Shown: positions 53,110 to 63,283 of the stretch, one piece after another | Layout: each line of letters starts with the position of its first letter | Position numbering within the stretch: position 1 is the first letter of the stretch | Source: Channallabes apus | Taxonomy: Eukaryota > Chordata > Actinopteri > Siluriformes > Clariidae | Direction: 5' to 3' | Length of the DNA stretch: 64,000 nt | Assembly: GCA_030522415.1 (NCBI GenBank) | Contig: CM060109.1 | Location: 37,364,392-37,428,391 of the forward strand | The notes under the pieces: generated by a model | Told to the model about the DNA's origin: nothing | The model's database searches: none | What the model saw: only the letters and a program-made list of their open reading frames with translations | Translations under genes and position numbers: made by a program

Positions 53110-56100
53110 GTGAGTGATCTTGGCTATTCCGAATTATAAAAACCACACAGAAAAAGAAAAACACAGCTATTCGATTTGTTTTAATTTCTGCTTGAAATGA
53201 TACCAATTTGTACTTTTTCCACTTTTAAAGTCCGTTTTTATCTTCTTTATTAGTGGTTTTATGTTATCACTAAATCACATGTTACAGTACAACCTGCTCT
53301 ACCAGGACCTCAAGACATTCTCAAAAAATGGAGAACATTTCTGCAAAGAACTTGTAACAGTATTCCAGCAAAGGTAAGACTATATTTAGGCACTTTGACT
53401 TCCTTGGGTGGTTTGTTTTATTCTTTATTCCTTTATGTTTGCAATAAAAGCCTGAACATTTGATGCATTTGGTCATAAAGTGCAAAGTGAAGTGAAAATC
53501 ACACCTCCCTTAAGAGACAGTCTTGCACTTTGAAGTCGGAGCTCGTGGCTTAAATTTTAATGATAGCTGCTGTTATTCTTTTACTCATTGCCTGAGCTGG
53601 TGTCCTTGAAGCAGAGATTTTAGTGTTTATCTGTTTAAACTAGTGTAGGTCCTTTCTGATGGGGCAAATGGATGTAATTAAACTTCATGAAGTGGGATTT
53701 TTTTTGCTAGTGTTTTATTTTTATTTAATAACCTGGTTCAACACGTAAGAGACTACAAATCTATGAGCTTGCCTAAGGACATGCAAAAAGACGGGCAAGG
53801 GATCAGAATCACCTTAGTCTGTATGCTTTCAGGGGTCACCTACAGTACCAACTGTGTAGTTATGATAAAAAATTTGCTTTATAGTCCAAGTTCAACATGG
53901 GCAGATAAGTGTGCTTTTACAAATGCAGAGCTGAGCTGGAAATCAACTATGCGAAAAGACTGCAGAAACTCGCTGGAAAACTCATCAGTGTGTCCAAGAT
54001 GATGACTAGCAAGTATGTCCATTCTTACTTTTCAAAAGTCTGATTTATAGTGCCCAAAAAGAGCATCTGCTTGAGATTTCTTTTATGTTTGTTTGTTTTT
54101 GATTTAGAATATGTCATATTTTTAAAAATAATCTTACTTTCTTTCAAGCTCAACATATAACGCATGGTCTTTTGTATCCAATGAGATGTTCTCCACAGCA
54201 GATACACACAGGTAAAGTATAGCGTAGTAAACGTCTATAATTAAAGAGCCTCTTTGGTGATGTTTCGAAGAAAAAATATTTAGTGTGCATGACTTACTAA
54301 ATGGGAATGAGATACAGTTACAGGTTGGATTGCAAGCAGAACTAATTCCAGAAATGTGCTTGTAATTCAAAGCACTTGTACATCAAAGCTAATTTCCCCA
54401 TAAGGGAAAAAATGGAAACTCAGATGATTTGTTCAACACAAAAATATTCATGTAAAAAAGATGAATACAAAATATAAAGTAAGAAAAACAACCTGTACTT
54501 TACATTTGAAAAAAAAACGTAGCTGGTGTGTGGGAGACGAGAGAGAGGAGAAGGAGAAGTGGGGGGTTATAGAACGACATTCAAACACACTACTGAAATC
54601 ACCACTGTCTGGCTTACTGAAAACCTTTTCTTTTTGTGTTATGTTAATAAGGAACCCCTCTAATGACACTTGCTTTTGCCACCTTTTGATGATTTCACAG
54701 AAATGTGACTTTGCATTATTGTGGACACTTAATAAAAAAAAAGCTTTTCGCACACACACATGGTCACAATGTTATAACAGTAGACACGCACACAGATGTT
54801 GACTATACGAGTGAGGCATGTGTACTGACACTGAGCATGGGAGACGATTACCCACAATCCCGCAGCACAAGAGAGAGAGTGAAACTATTGGTTCATTTGT
54901 GATCACGTGACTTTTGGCAGATAAAGTGTATATGTACTGTTCGTAATGCAAAACCTCGCTAATTTAAGTTAAAATTTATTTTTAAATTTTGCTTGCCTTG
55001 CAAAGCACTCGCAGACTAAGTTACTTGCAATCCAAGTTTTACTGTACTATGTTTATTCACTGGCACACAACATGGGAATTGATCTCATGGTAGAGATAGT
55101 ATCTCATAGACCTGGTATCTCATGGCCAAGCATTATACTATTTGGTTCCCATGCCTTAGCAAGTCATGGCCATGGAATATTGGCCAAAATATGCTTCTCG
55201 AATGTCACCAAAGGGGCTCCATAGTAATTTAGGCTTTGGGTTTTTATGTAGATAATTCAAGATTGAGTTTGTTTCAGAACACTAGGGCATGGTCTTCAAC
55301 AAGATGCTCTTGGGGAAATTCGCCAAATGCTGGATGAACACACCAAGAGGAAGAAACCAGTGTGTGACAAACACAAACACACATTGTATACCTTTTATAC
55401 AGTTTTCATGTTTGATTATTTGATTGTGATTACCTCTTATATAAGGAAAAATATATCTTGTGTAAATAAATTAATGATGTAAATAAATGAATGATGTGGG
55501 GGGTCAAATAGAAAATCCCCCACATGCACTATTTTTGAAATGTCTACATGAGACAATGTGTAAAATTCACATGAGACCCTTTTAAGTTTTCTATAAGGAT
55601 GCCCCTGTTTATCCTGTTTATATTTCTTCCATAAGGATATTTTACCTCATGATTCAGCAATATGTTTGATATCAGTAAAATGACATTTGTTTGGCTTTTA
55701 TTCGAATGCAGCTGGAAAATGCCATTGAGAAATCAAGGAAAATTGTTGTGACCAACTGGAATGAACAACTAAAGGTAGGAAAGCATATAAAAATATTTTT
55801 TCTAATAGGTTGTTTTTCTTCTTCATACCTATAAACAGCTAATCTGAGAACTAAAAACCTAAAACTGTCTGACATTTCACGTGCTGTAATGTGGAATAAA
55901 AGCAGCCTTATTCTGCAATATGAGTAATGTAATTATTTTTAAATAAACCTTGGGTTTTTTGGCAGCAGTTTATGCGTGATGTACCTTAATAGACTGCACT
56001 TCACAGAAGAAAATCTGTTTTTAAAAAAATAAATAAATAAATAGCTGAGCAACTGGATATAGAATATTCTTCACTTCGCTGCATTTAATTTTCACAGTTT

Positions 56101-59100
56101 TATAAAAGATTTTATTAACAAGTAGCATTGAATAACATTTTTGAAACTCCAGTTATACAAAAGTTATGTGTTTCCTTGACAACCAGATGCTCATTTGCTT
56201 TTAACAACAGAACATATGCTTCCTCACGCAGGCAAAGAAAAAGTTGACTGGTCTAACCAGAGAGCATGAGGCACTCTTTAGCTTTGTGGAAAAGAATAAA
56301 CACATCTGCACAGAGAAAGAGAAACAGAAGGTACCTTTTTTGCAATAGTGACAGCGCTGAAATTCTTACATTTCCATTTCAAAAACACTACTTACAGTGG
56401 TGTGAAAAACTATTTGCCCCCCTCCTGATTTCTTATTCTTTTGCATGTTTGTCACACAAAATGTTTCTGATCATCAAACACATTTAACTATTAGTCAAAG
56501 ATAACACAAGTAAACACAAAATGCAGTTTTTAAATGAGGGGTTTTATTATTTAGGGAGAAAAAAAATCCAAACCTACATGGCCCTGTGTGAAAAAGTAAT
56601 TGCCCCCTGAACCTAATAACTGGTTGGGCCACCCTTAGCAGCAATAACTGCAATCAAGCGTTTGCGATAACTTGCAACGAGTCTTTTACAGCGCTTTGGA
56701 GGAATTTTGGCCCACTCATCTTTGCAGAATTGTTGTAATTCAGCTTTATTTGAGGGTTTTCTAGCATGAACCGCCTTTTTCAGGTCATGCCACAACATCT
56801 CAATAGGATTCAGGTCAGGACTTTGACTAGGCCACTCCAAAGTCTTCATTTAGTTTTTCTTCAGCCATTCAGAGGTGGATTTGCTGGTGTGTTTTGGGTC
56901 ATTGTCCTGCTGCAGCACCCAAGATCTCTTCAGCTTGAGTTGACGAACAGATGGCCGGACATTCTCCTTCAGGATTTTTTGGTAGACAGTAGAATTCATG
57001 GTTCCATCTATCACAGCAAGCCTTCCAGGTCCTGAAGCAGCAAAACAACCCCAGACCATCACACTACCACCACCATATTTTACTGTTGGTATGATGTTCT
57101 TTTTCTGAAATGCTGTGTTACTTTTACACCAGATGTAACGGGACACGCACCTTCCAAAAAGTTCAACTTTTGTCTCGTCGGTCCACAAGGTATTTTCCCA
57201 AAAGTCTTGGCAATCATTGAGATGTTTTTTAGCAAAATTGAGACGAGCCTTAATGTTCTTTTTGCTTAAAAGTGGTTTGCGCCTTGGAAATCTGCCATGC
57301 AGGCCATTTTTGCCCAGTCTCTTTCTTATGGTGGAGTCGTGAACACTGACCTTAATTGAGGCAAGTGAGGCCTGCAGTTCTTTAGATGTTGTCCTGGGGT
57401 CTTTTGTGGCCTCTCGGGTGAGTTGTCTCTGCGCTCTTGGGGTAATTTTGGTCGGCCGGCCACTCCTGGGAAGGTTCACCACTGTTCCATGTTTTTGCCA
57501 TTTGTGGATAATGGCTCTCACTGTGGTTCGCTGGAGTCCCAAAGCTTTAGAAATGGCTTTATAACCTTTACCAGACTGATAGATCTCAATTACTTTTGTT
57601 CTCATTTGTTCCTGAATTTCTTTGGATCTTGGCATGATGTCTAGCTTTTGAGGTGCTTTTGGTCTACTTCTCTGTGTCAGGTAGCTCCTATTTAAGTGAT
57701 TTCTTGATTGAAACAGGTGTGGCAGTAATCAGGCCTGGGGGTGACTACAGAAATTGAACTCAGGTGTGATAAACCACAGTTAAGTTATTTTTTAACAAGG
57801 GGGGCAATCACTTTTTCACACAGGGCCATGTAGATTTGGAGTTTTTTTTCTCCCTTAATAACGTAAACCTTCATTTAAAAACTGCATTTTGTGTTCAATT
57901 ATGTTATCTTTGACTAAAAGTTAAGGGTTTTTGATGAGCAGAAACATTTAAGTGTGACAAACATGCAAACGAATAAGAAATCAGGAAGGGGGCAAATAGT
58001 TTTTCACACCACTGTATATGTAAATGTTAGGCTGAAGTAAAAGGGGGAAAAAAAATTTTTTTTTTAAATCTTGTTGATAAAAACTTACCACCAATTATAG
58101 CATGCCAGTGTTGAGCTGTCAAATCTGACTGGTTAGAAAGGGTTAGGGTTAGGGTTAGTGAAATGTAAGGTCACTGATGTTTTAAAAAGTTTTCATTTCT
58201 GACGTATCAAGTTGCAAAGAGTTTTTGTTGATGAACATAAGAATAAAATTATCCTGTATACTCCTTTAACTTTAAATAAAAAGAGAACAGGTTATGGAAC
58301 AGTTCTTTGTAATTACTATACTGTACTACAATCAATGAATGGAGCAGTTTTGCAGATCATTAAATGATGAAAAATATAAATGATTAACCAGGATTATGTT
58401 ATTGTTTGTAATAAATAAGAAAGTTATATATATATATATTTGGAAATGTGATTATGTGGTCTGATAAGTCCAGATTTACCCTTTTCCAGAGTGATGGGTA
58501 CAAAAAATAAAAATAATAGAGACCCCATACTAGTCTGTGGGGGCAGTGTTATTATCTGGGGTTGCTTCTGTTGGTATACGGTCTAGGTTCAGCAACGTTA
58601 TGTGCCCAAAAAAATTAGGTTGGTTGACGACCTGAATATACAGAATGACGATTTTTTTTTTTCTCCATAAATCGATTTTTTTTCCTGATGACACAGGCAT
58701 ATTACAAAATGATGAATTCAGTGGGTTCAAATTGTGAAAGAGTGGCTCAGGGAGCTTGAGACATCGCTTTTACACACGGACTTTCCACCACACAGTCCAG
58801 ACCTTTGAGATGTCCTGGAGAAGACTGATAGATGTTTCCAAATTGCCTGTAGTTTGCAATGGGGTGTGTGAATGTGTGTGTTTGCAGCCTGCGCTACCTT
58901 GGCCCCTCATCCATGATGTCCCCTGCCTTGTGCTGTAAATTCTGTGTTATAGGCTTCAGCTCCCCCCGTGACCATACACAGAATAAGAAATACATGAGGC
59001 GTGGATGGGAGAATAAATTAAGTAGGAATGTTTAACAGATGAAAGATTTAACAGCTGAATAATTTAGAACCCCATTAACAGGATCATTACTGCATATTTG

Positions 59101-62100
59101 ATCAGTTACATGTTTGGATTGTAACTGTGAGCATACATTTGCTTGTGTACAGATGCTTAACAGATTGAGTAAATCGGCAGAGCTTCAAGTCAAAGTTGAT
59201 GAGGACTACTTCAGTATGAACATAGACAGCTGTCAGATTAGACTGAAGTGGGAGAACACACTTAAAAGCTGCTATCAGGTCATCATTTTTTTTCATCAGT
59301 TACTCTGGGAGAACTGTCCAATGGATGTGCAAATTATCTGACTGAGCGAGTCATTTATTTCAGATTGTTCAGGAAATTGAGAAGCAAAGGATAGAGGCTC
59401 TGAGCAATGCTGTGAATAAGTACAAGCTCCACATGTGCAACTACAGCCAAAGCCTCCTTCATGTGAGTTACTGTAATGTTATAAAGCAAACCTTAGATCT
59501 GATTAATAATTATACAAGTGTAATGAGTCACCATTTCTAAAATGATGAAGTAATTAAATAGTCAACACTTTTTTTTACTTTATAGTATATTGTTGTAGAA
59601 GTGTAATCATTTATAATCTCTCATTCTTCAGATGAGAATATATACTATATAAATTGTTAAAATTACTAAATAAATAAGTGTAATTGAACTTAATGACATT
59701 GAATAAAAAAAAATGTCATTTTTGACAGATTGCTTTACGGTTTATTGTTGTGGGTGAATATTAATAAATTGTGGTGATCCGCAGAGTCAGGAGCAGATTG
59801 AGGAGGCCATCAGCAGAGTGGATGTGGACAAAGACATTCAAACACTGGTGGAAAGCACCTGTGTTACAGCCGATGATAACAAGGCTGAATTCCTCATTGC
59901 TGATTATTTTGTGAGAAATTTCACTACTTTCCAGTTCAAAATATTGTAATAGATAATTGCATGTTGGAAAGCAGGGTTGTAAGAGAAACTGAAATGAATG
60001 TTTTTTTTTCCTGTATATGAAATAATGATGAGGGTTTTTCAGTCAGGAATACCTTACAGGATAGTGTATTTGTGAATCGCAGGAGGAAGATGGAAAGACG
60101 GTAATGGAAAAGGAAAGAAGAAGAGATGCACTTAAGATCAAACTCAAGCGACTTCAGGACTGCATTAATAAAACCAGGAAGGAGAAAGAAGGTGTTTTTT
60201 TAATTATTTTTATTTTGGAATTAATCTTTATAGCTTTATTTAGGAAATAAAGATTAAATGCACTGAGTTACTGATCGGAAGATCGGCGGTTCGATGCCCA
60301 GCTCAGTATATGTGACTAATATACAAAATGGTTTTCAAAAATAGATTTTACCAATAAATTTCAGGGCTGGAGAAAATGGTGGGAACAGACCCTGAAAATA
60401 AAAAAAACCTGGAGGAACAAGAGCAACTGCTTGAAGAGGTATTAAGGGAGAATAATCTCTATGATATGTTCACGTTAAACAATATAACAACGATTGGCTT
60501 CGGATTTGTGTTTGATTATAGTCCATTTTAAAATTGGACCTTTTGGAGGCCACGTACTGTAAACTGAACCAATTGATGATGGACTTGGAGGGGAAACCGA
60601 AACCTTTCCATCATTTTAACGACAGCATCACGAAATTCAAGGAAAAGGTACAGAACATAGCTTTATACTTTATGGTCTCAAATGTCTAACTTGTAAGGAG
60701 TGGTATTTGATACGCATTTATGGCCGTCTTACATTCATTAAATTTAACCAGGAAGTTGAGCACAGCATAGCTAACCTGCCTCGGCCAGTTCGGATGAAAA
60801 GGACAACATTAAGGTCATGTCAGGCTTTGAGGACTTCACTTAATTCGAAGGCGGCAGCAAAAAATGGAGTAGACCGTCTGGAGTCTGTTACGTCTACAGA
60901 CACCAGCAGAGGATCAGCAAAACACACGCATAAGCGGAGGTCTGAGATTAATGAAGCATCATCAAGGTCTCATGAGGAATGTAAGGACCCCTTTAAAATA
61001 TCTACATTGTAATAGTTTTCATGATTTAATATGCAACTTATTTTTTTATGTACACATTGATCAGCCACAACACTAAGTCCATTTTCAAGTGAATTAAATA
61101 AATTTGATTATAAATTATTACTGATAGTAAACTGGTGACATGATCATGGGAACCCAAGGCTCATCTAAGCCTGTGGGGAGCAAAGACTAGTCTGTCCTGT
61201 CTGATCCCACAGAAAAAGTAGCAAAGTAGCTCCCAAAGTAGCACAAATTGCTAATGCTGGTCATGAGAGAAGACGGCACCAGAACAACCAGTACACCACA
61301 GCCTGCCGTGTATGGGGCTTAGCAGGTTGATAGTAAAAGGTTGATCTGTCCTCCGAATTTCCCAGATCTCAGTTTTACTGAGCATCCATGCACTAGACTA
61401 ACAAAGTTCGAACCACAGAGGTCCTATCTTGCCACCCAACCTACCTAGATCACCCAAAGAAACCACTTCCACACACCACAGCACACCTTCAGAGGTCTTG
61501 TGGATTCATGCCCTTGGGGGGCAGATGGCACATGGGGGATTCTACATAATACTTGCCAATCAGTGTATTTGCATTTGGTTGGGTTTTAGGAAGAAATCAG
61601 TATTTTAGTTACATATTCGTCAGTATTTTTCCAGCAACTTTTATACCAAATGTAGCATTCAGATGCAGAAGGAATTCTGGATAGTTGCATTTCTATTGCA
61701 TTTTCCTCTTACTGTTATAAAAATACTTCTTTCATGCCTGTCATTCATTGTCAGTACAATATATAAACTGGTACTATCTAAGATCAAGTTAATTTTAAAT
61801 GCTTCCATGGTGATTCCCTCCACCAGGTACCGAGTCCTGCAGTGTGGGGAAATGTAAGGCTTTATATGACTTCGTATCAGAGAAAAAAGATGAGTTAAAC
61901 ATAAAAGAAGGTACATTTACTACCAAAGACCTACTTCAATACACAGCAGGTGTAAGTGTACATACTGTTATAAATGTTTTTTTTTCTTCTTCAATGTTTT
62001 ATAAGGAGATCTTCTCAACATCCTTCGAAAGGACCACAGTGGATGGTGGTATGGAGAACTGAATGGGAAGACGGGTCACTTTCCGTTTAATTATGTTGAA

Positions 62101-62142
62101 GAGCTGCCTGTTTTGAAAATGGCAAAGTCTTCAGATGCTTAA
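53083..62142 (+). CDS. nostrin: NOSTRIN, F-BAR and SH3 adaptor, complete spliced gene
   Basis: Membrane-associated adaptor that in mammals binds endothelial NO synthase and dynamin and controls their traffic. Sixteen coding exons: 53083-53109, 53288-53373, 53929-54012, 54149-54211, 55278-55359, 55712-55774, 56232-56330, 59153-59278, 59364-59462, 59785-59910, 60083-60191, 60365-60438, 60522-60647, 60752-60980, 61827-61910, 62006-62142. All have GT/AG sites, and phases close to 537 residues (human 506). An N-terminal F-BAR domain (about 1-260) starts MKEPLSTCTYNLLYQDLKTF; a coiled, charged middle (about 290-390) includes RRRDALKIKLKRLQDC; a basic Ser-rich linker (about 389-470) is longer than in human; the SH3 domain (about 475-530) shows KALYDF, GWWYGELNG, GHFP and NYVEELP. 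The ATG at 53083 is chosen because MKEPL aligns with the mammalian MRDPL start. A 1.6-kb Tc1 element lies in intron 7 without touching exons. Confidence 0.93.
53288..53373 (+). CDS. nostrin: NOSTRIN exon 2
   Basis: Residues 10-37 plus two bases: YNLLYQDLKTFSKNGEHFCK, then ELVTVFQQ. First helix of the F-BAR domain. Confidence 0.92.
53929..54012 (+). CDS. nostrin: NOSTRIN exon 3
   Basis: Residues 38-65 plus two bases: RAELEINYAKRLQKLAGKLI. Matches the conserved F-BAR stretch EISYAKGLQKLA. Confidence 0.92.
54149..54211 (+). CDS. nostrin: NOSTRIN exon 4
   Basis: Residues 66-86 plus two bases: NSTYNAWSFVSNEMFSTADT. Acceptor TTCAAG, donor ACAG|GTAAA. Confidence 0.88.
54213..55277 (+). other. NOSTRIN intron 4
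   Basis: Unique sequence; open frames of about 100 codons on both strands near 54450-54800 show no known domain and no splice context. Confidence 0.6.
55278..55359 (+). CDS. nostrin: NOSTRIN exon 5
   Basis: Residues 87-114: RTLGHGLQQDALGEIRQMLD, then EHTKRKKP. Acceptor TTTCAG, donor CCA|GTGTG. Confidence 0.87.
55712..55774 (+). CDS. nostrin: NOSTRIN exon 6
   Basis: Residues 115-135: LENAIEKSRKIVVTNWNEQL and K. Confidence 0.9.
56232..56330 (+). CDS. nostrin: NOSTRIN exon 7
   Basis: Residues 136-168: AKKKLTGLTREHEALFSFVE, KNKHICTEKEKQK. Donor AAG|GTACC lies 64 bp before the Tc1 insertion. Confidence 0.92.
56395..58014 (-). mobile_element. Tc1 element copy B, 1620 bp, clean TA duplication
   Basis: Ends CAGTGGTGTGAAAAACTATT and its inverse, flanked by TA at 56393-56394 and 58015-58016. 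Inner sequences near each end are also inverted copies, giving long terminal repeats. Nearly identical to copy A, so both inserted fairly recently. It runs antisense to NOSTRIN inside intron 7. Confidence 0.95.
56613..57635 (-). pseudogene. Tc1 transposase, copy B, one nonsense codon
   Basis: Reads through 261 codons from MPRSKEIQEQMRTKVIEIYQ with both DNA-binding helix-turn-helix units, WTDETKVELFG (first Asp), GGGSVMVWGCFAASG and QQDNDPKHTS (second Asp). A TAA at 56850-56852 replaces a Lys codon after EWLKKN; the frame then continues through MKTLEWPSQSPDLNPIE, with the catalytic Glu, to the normal stop. The full frame is 341 codons, the usual Tc1 size. Loss of the Glu and the C-terminus should abolish catalysis. 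The rest of the frame is open, so the defect is recent. Confidence 0.92.
58108..58140 (-). repeat. CCAATCAG-type repeat end
   Basis: TTGAGCTGTCAAATCTGACT followed by GGTTAGAAAG is the inverted form of the motif at 4789 and 22031. Confidence 0.4.
58140..58158 (+). repeat. Short interstitial telomere-like repeat
   Basis: GGGTTAGGGTTAGGGTTAG, three units of the vertebrate telomere motif, 126 bp past the end of Tc1 copy B. Confidence 0.85.
58437..58830 (+). mobile_element. Tc1-like transposase relic
   Basis: ATTATGTGGTCTGATAAGTC (WSD region), TTATCTGGGGTTGCTTCTGT (WGCF), GTTGACGACCTGAATATACA and CACAGTCCAGACCTTTGAGA (PQSPDL) in the right order; frames are broken many times. Confidence 0.65.
58836..58990 (+). 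repeat. Degraded SINE fragment
   Basis: CCAAATTGCCTGTAGTTTGC, a TG run and a GGCTTCAGCTCCCCCCGTGA block match the 3' half of the main SINE. Confidence 0.55.
59153..59278 (+). CDS. nostrin: NOSTRIN exon 8
   Basis: Residues 169-210: MLNRLSKSAELQVKVDEDYF, then IRLKWENTLKSCYQ. Strong match to the F-BAR region. Confidence 0.93.
59364..59462 (+). CDS. nostrin: NOSTRIN exon 9
   Basis: Residues 211-243: IVQEIEKQRIEALSNAVNKY, then KLHMCNYSQSLLH. Confidence 0.92.
59785..59910 (+). CDS. nostrin: NOSTRIN exon 10
   Basis: Residues 244-285: SQEQIEEAISRVDVDKDIQT, then NKAEFLIADYF. Confidence 0.93.
60083..60191 (+). CDS. nostrin: NOSTRIN exon 11
   Basis: Residues 286-321 plus one base: EEDGKTVMEKERRRDALKIK, then LKRLQDCINKTRKEKE. 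Likely coiled coil. Confidence 0.92.
60255..60305 (+). repeat. tRNA-like SINE head fragment
   Basis: ATGCACTGAGTTACTGATCG then GATCGGCGGTTCGATGCCCA, a B-box-bearing head like those at 43858 and 43965, with no body. It sits in NOSTRIN intron 11. Confidence 0.5.
60365..60438 (+). CDS. nostrin: NOSTRIN exon 12
   Basis: Residues 322-346: GLEKMVGTDPENKKNLEEQE, then QLLEE. Confidence 0.9.
60522..60647 (+). CDS. nostrin: NOSTRIN exon 13
   Basis: Residues 347-388: SILKLDLLEATYCKLNQLMM, then DLEGKPKPFHHFNDSITKF. Matches the human LKLDLLEANSYKL region. Confidence 0.92.
60752..60980 (+). CDS. nostrin: NOSTRIN exon 14 (linker)
   Basis: Residues 389-464 plus one base: EVEHSIANLPRPVRMKRTTL, then a Ser/Thr/Lys/Arg-rich stretch with THKRRSEINEASSRSHEE. 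Low conservation; donor AAT|GTAAG. The phase fits exon 15. Confidence 0.85.
60981..61826 (+). other. NOSTRIN intron 14
   Basis: Mostly the 513-bp Tc1-derived element at 61053-61565, then about 260 bp of unique DNA. Confidence 0.75.
61053..61565 (+). mobile_element. Internally deleted Tc1 element, 513 bp
   Basis: CACATTGATCAGCCACAACA at the left and the partly inverted CCAATCAGTG at the right, with TA at 61051-61052 and 61566-61567. The interior keeps transposase blocks: CCCAAGGCTCATCTAAGCCT, CAGAAAAAGTAGCAAAGTAG, then ATTTCCCAGATCTCAGTTTT and CACCTTCAGAGGTCTTGTGG. The central catalytic region is deleted. Confidence 0.8.
61827..61910 (+). CDS. nostrin: NOSTRIN exon 15 (SH3, first part)
   Basis: Residues 465-492 plus one base: CTESCSVGKCKALYDFVSEK, KDELNIKE. 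ALYDF opens the SH3 domain. Confidence 0.92.
62006..62142 (+). CDS. nostrin: NOSTRIN exon 16 (SH3 end, stop codon)
   Basis: Residues 493-537 and TAA: GDLLNILRKDHSGWWYGELN, GKTGHFPFNYVEELP. The double Trp and the Pro/Tyr of the ligand groove are present. Confidence 0.93.
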
Positions 62143-62767
62143 TTCATGAAACTATGGAGTTTCCTTATTTACTTGGTGGTGGTAGTGTAGCATATTACAA
62201 TGAGTGTTGTTTTAGGTAAAAGCATCAAATAGCTTTATATTATTTATTACTTTTTAAAGGTCATCATGAAGCATGGCTTAAGTTAAGGTGCACACCAAAC
62301 ATCAGAATGTGGAAAATAATGTCTCAGTGACTGTGGCATGGCTGTTAGTGTCAGACAGGCTGAAAGTCTATTTCACATGTAACATACAGTGAGTTTCTCT
62401 AGAGTTTACACAGAATGGTATAAAAAAAACATCAGTAAAGAAAAGCAGTTCTTCTCCCTTGCTCATGGCAAGAGAATTGGCAGACTGGCTCAAGCTGACA
62501 GGAAGTCTACAATAACTCAAATACTCCAACCAGCTCGTCTGGCACAAACAACTACTCCATAATCAAAGTCTGATGATGGTGAGAACTTTAACTGAAGCTC
62601 TTGAGTGTATCTATGTGATTTTATGCATTGTGCTGCTTCCACACAATTGGCTGCTTGGAAAATTACATGAATGAGCAAGTATGTGGGTATGTGTGTTGTG
62701 GGAAAACATGTATTCAATGGTGGCTGAATTCAGAGAAACAGCCAAAAATGTTTTCACAAAAAAAGAA

Positions 62768-62773
62768 AATAAA
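62768..62773 (+). terminator. Candidate NOSTRIN poly(A) signal
   Basis: AATAAA 626 bp after the stop codon. No closer canonical hexamer stands out, but use cannot be shown. Confidence 0.4.
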
Positions 62774-63002
62774 TTTAATCTCTTCTTTAAAGGAACTAAA
62801 ATTTCAATACTTCACCATTCACCTTGGTTACTGGTATTAAAGACCATACTATCCAAAACAGCAATAATAATAGTTCTTTTCCCTTACAAGTGTATGGGAA
62901 TACTTAACTGAAATATATTTTATGTATAGTTTGCAAACAAAGTATTATTTCATTGGAATTACTAAGTGAATATAATATAATAAGGACCAACAATGGTTGC
63001 AT

Positions 63003-63008
63003 TTTATT
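63003..63008 (-). terminator. Candidate SPC25 poly(A) signal
   Basis: AATAAA on the minus strand, about 140 bp after the SPC25 stop codon. Confidence 0.45.
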
Positions 63009-63146
63009 ATGTAAAAGAATCTAAAAAGAAATTATATACAAGTATGACAATAAGAACATTAAAGCACAACAGTAATAAAATAATAATGTCATTAATGGCT
63101 ACGGATGAGTCTTGCCAGTGAATTTATCATTAATATTATTGTGAAT

Positions 63147-63283
63147 TCAGACAGTCTTTGTAGTATTGTACAGTGCCACAAACTCTTTCCTAACATTAGC
63201 CAGAAAGGCAGACAGGTTGTTGGTCTCCTGCAGTCGGCGCTCCAGATGCTCCATTTGTGCCAAGGGAGGATCGCAGGAGACGA
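63147..63283 (-). CDS. spc25: SPC25, NDC80-complex subunit, last coding exon
   Basis: Spc25 pairs with Spc24 at the inner end of the NDC80 kinetochore complex, linking it to the centromere (known for the family). Only the last coding exon is visible. After acceptor CTTTCAG it reads VSCDPPLAQMEHLERRLQET, then NNLSAFLANVRKEFVALYNT, TKTV and TGA at 63147-63149. The ETNNLSAFLANVRK stretch is typical of the C-terminal globular (RWD-like) domain of vertebrate SPC25. The place next to NOSTRIN on the opposite strand is the same as in mammals. The upstream exons lie beyond the right edge. Assignment rests on a 45-codon match recalled from memory plus synteny, so it is likely but not proven. Confidence 0.8.

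Larger units (their letters stand above)
56331..59152 (+). other. NOSTRIN intron 7
   Basis: Contains Tc1 copy B (56395-58014), a CCAATCAG-type repeat end (58108-58140), a telomere-like repeat (58140-58158), a transposase relic (58437-58830) and a SINE-like fragment (58836-58990). Confidence 0.75.
62143..63146. other. Region between convergent NOSTRIN and SPC25 stops
   Basis: Must hold both 3' UTRs. A NOSTRIN-strand AATAAA lies at 62768-62773; a minus-strand AATAAA (plus TTTATT at 63003-63008) lies about 140 bp after the SPC25 stop. At 62225-62620 the sequence recalls transposase or UTR material but I cannot place it. Confidence 0.5.

Noticed and set aside
54448..54802. Overlapping open frames of 103 and 113 codons on opposite strands
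   Set aside because: No domain, no conserved motif, and inside NOSTRIN intron 4; chance open frames.
60255..60305. Possible tRNA gene
   Set aside because: It has a B-box-like sequence but no full cloverleaf or acceptor stem; it matches SINE heads elsewhere in the window.
61659..62062. Open frames around NOSTRIN exons 15 and 16
   Set aside because: Partly real exon 15 read through into intron, partly antisense; the spliced model explains the coding signal.
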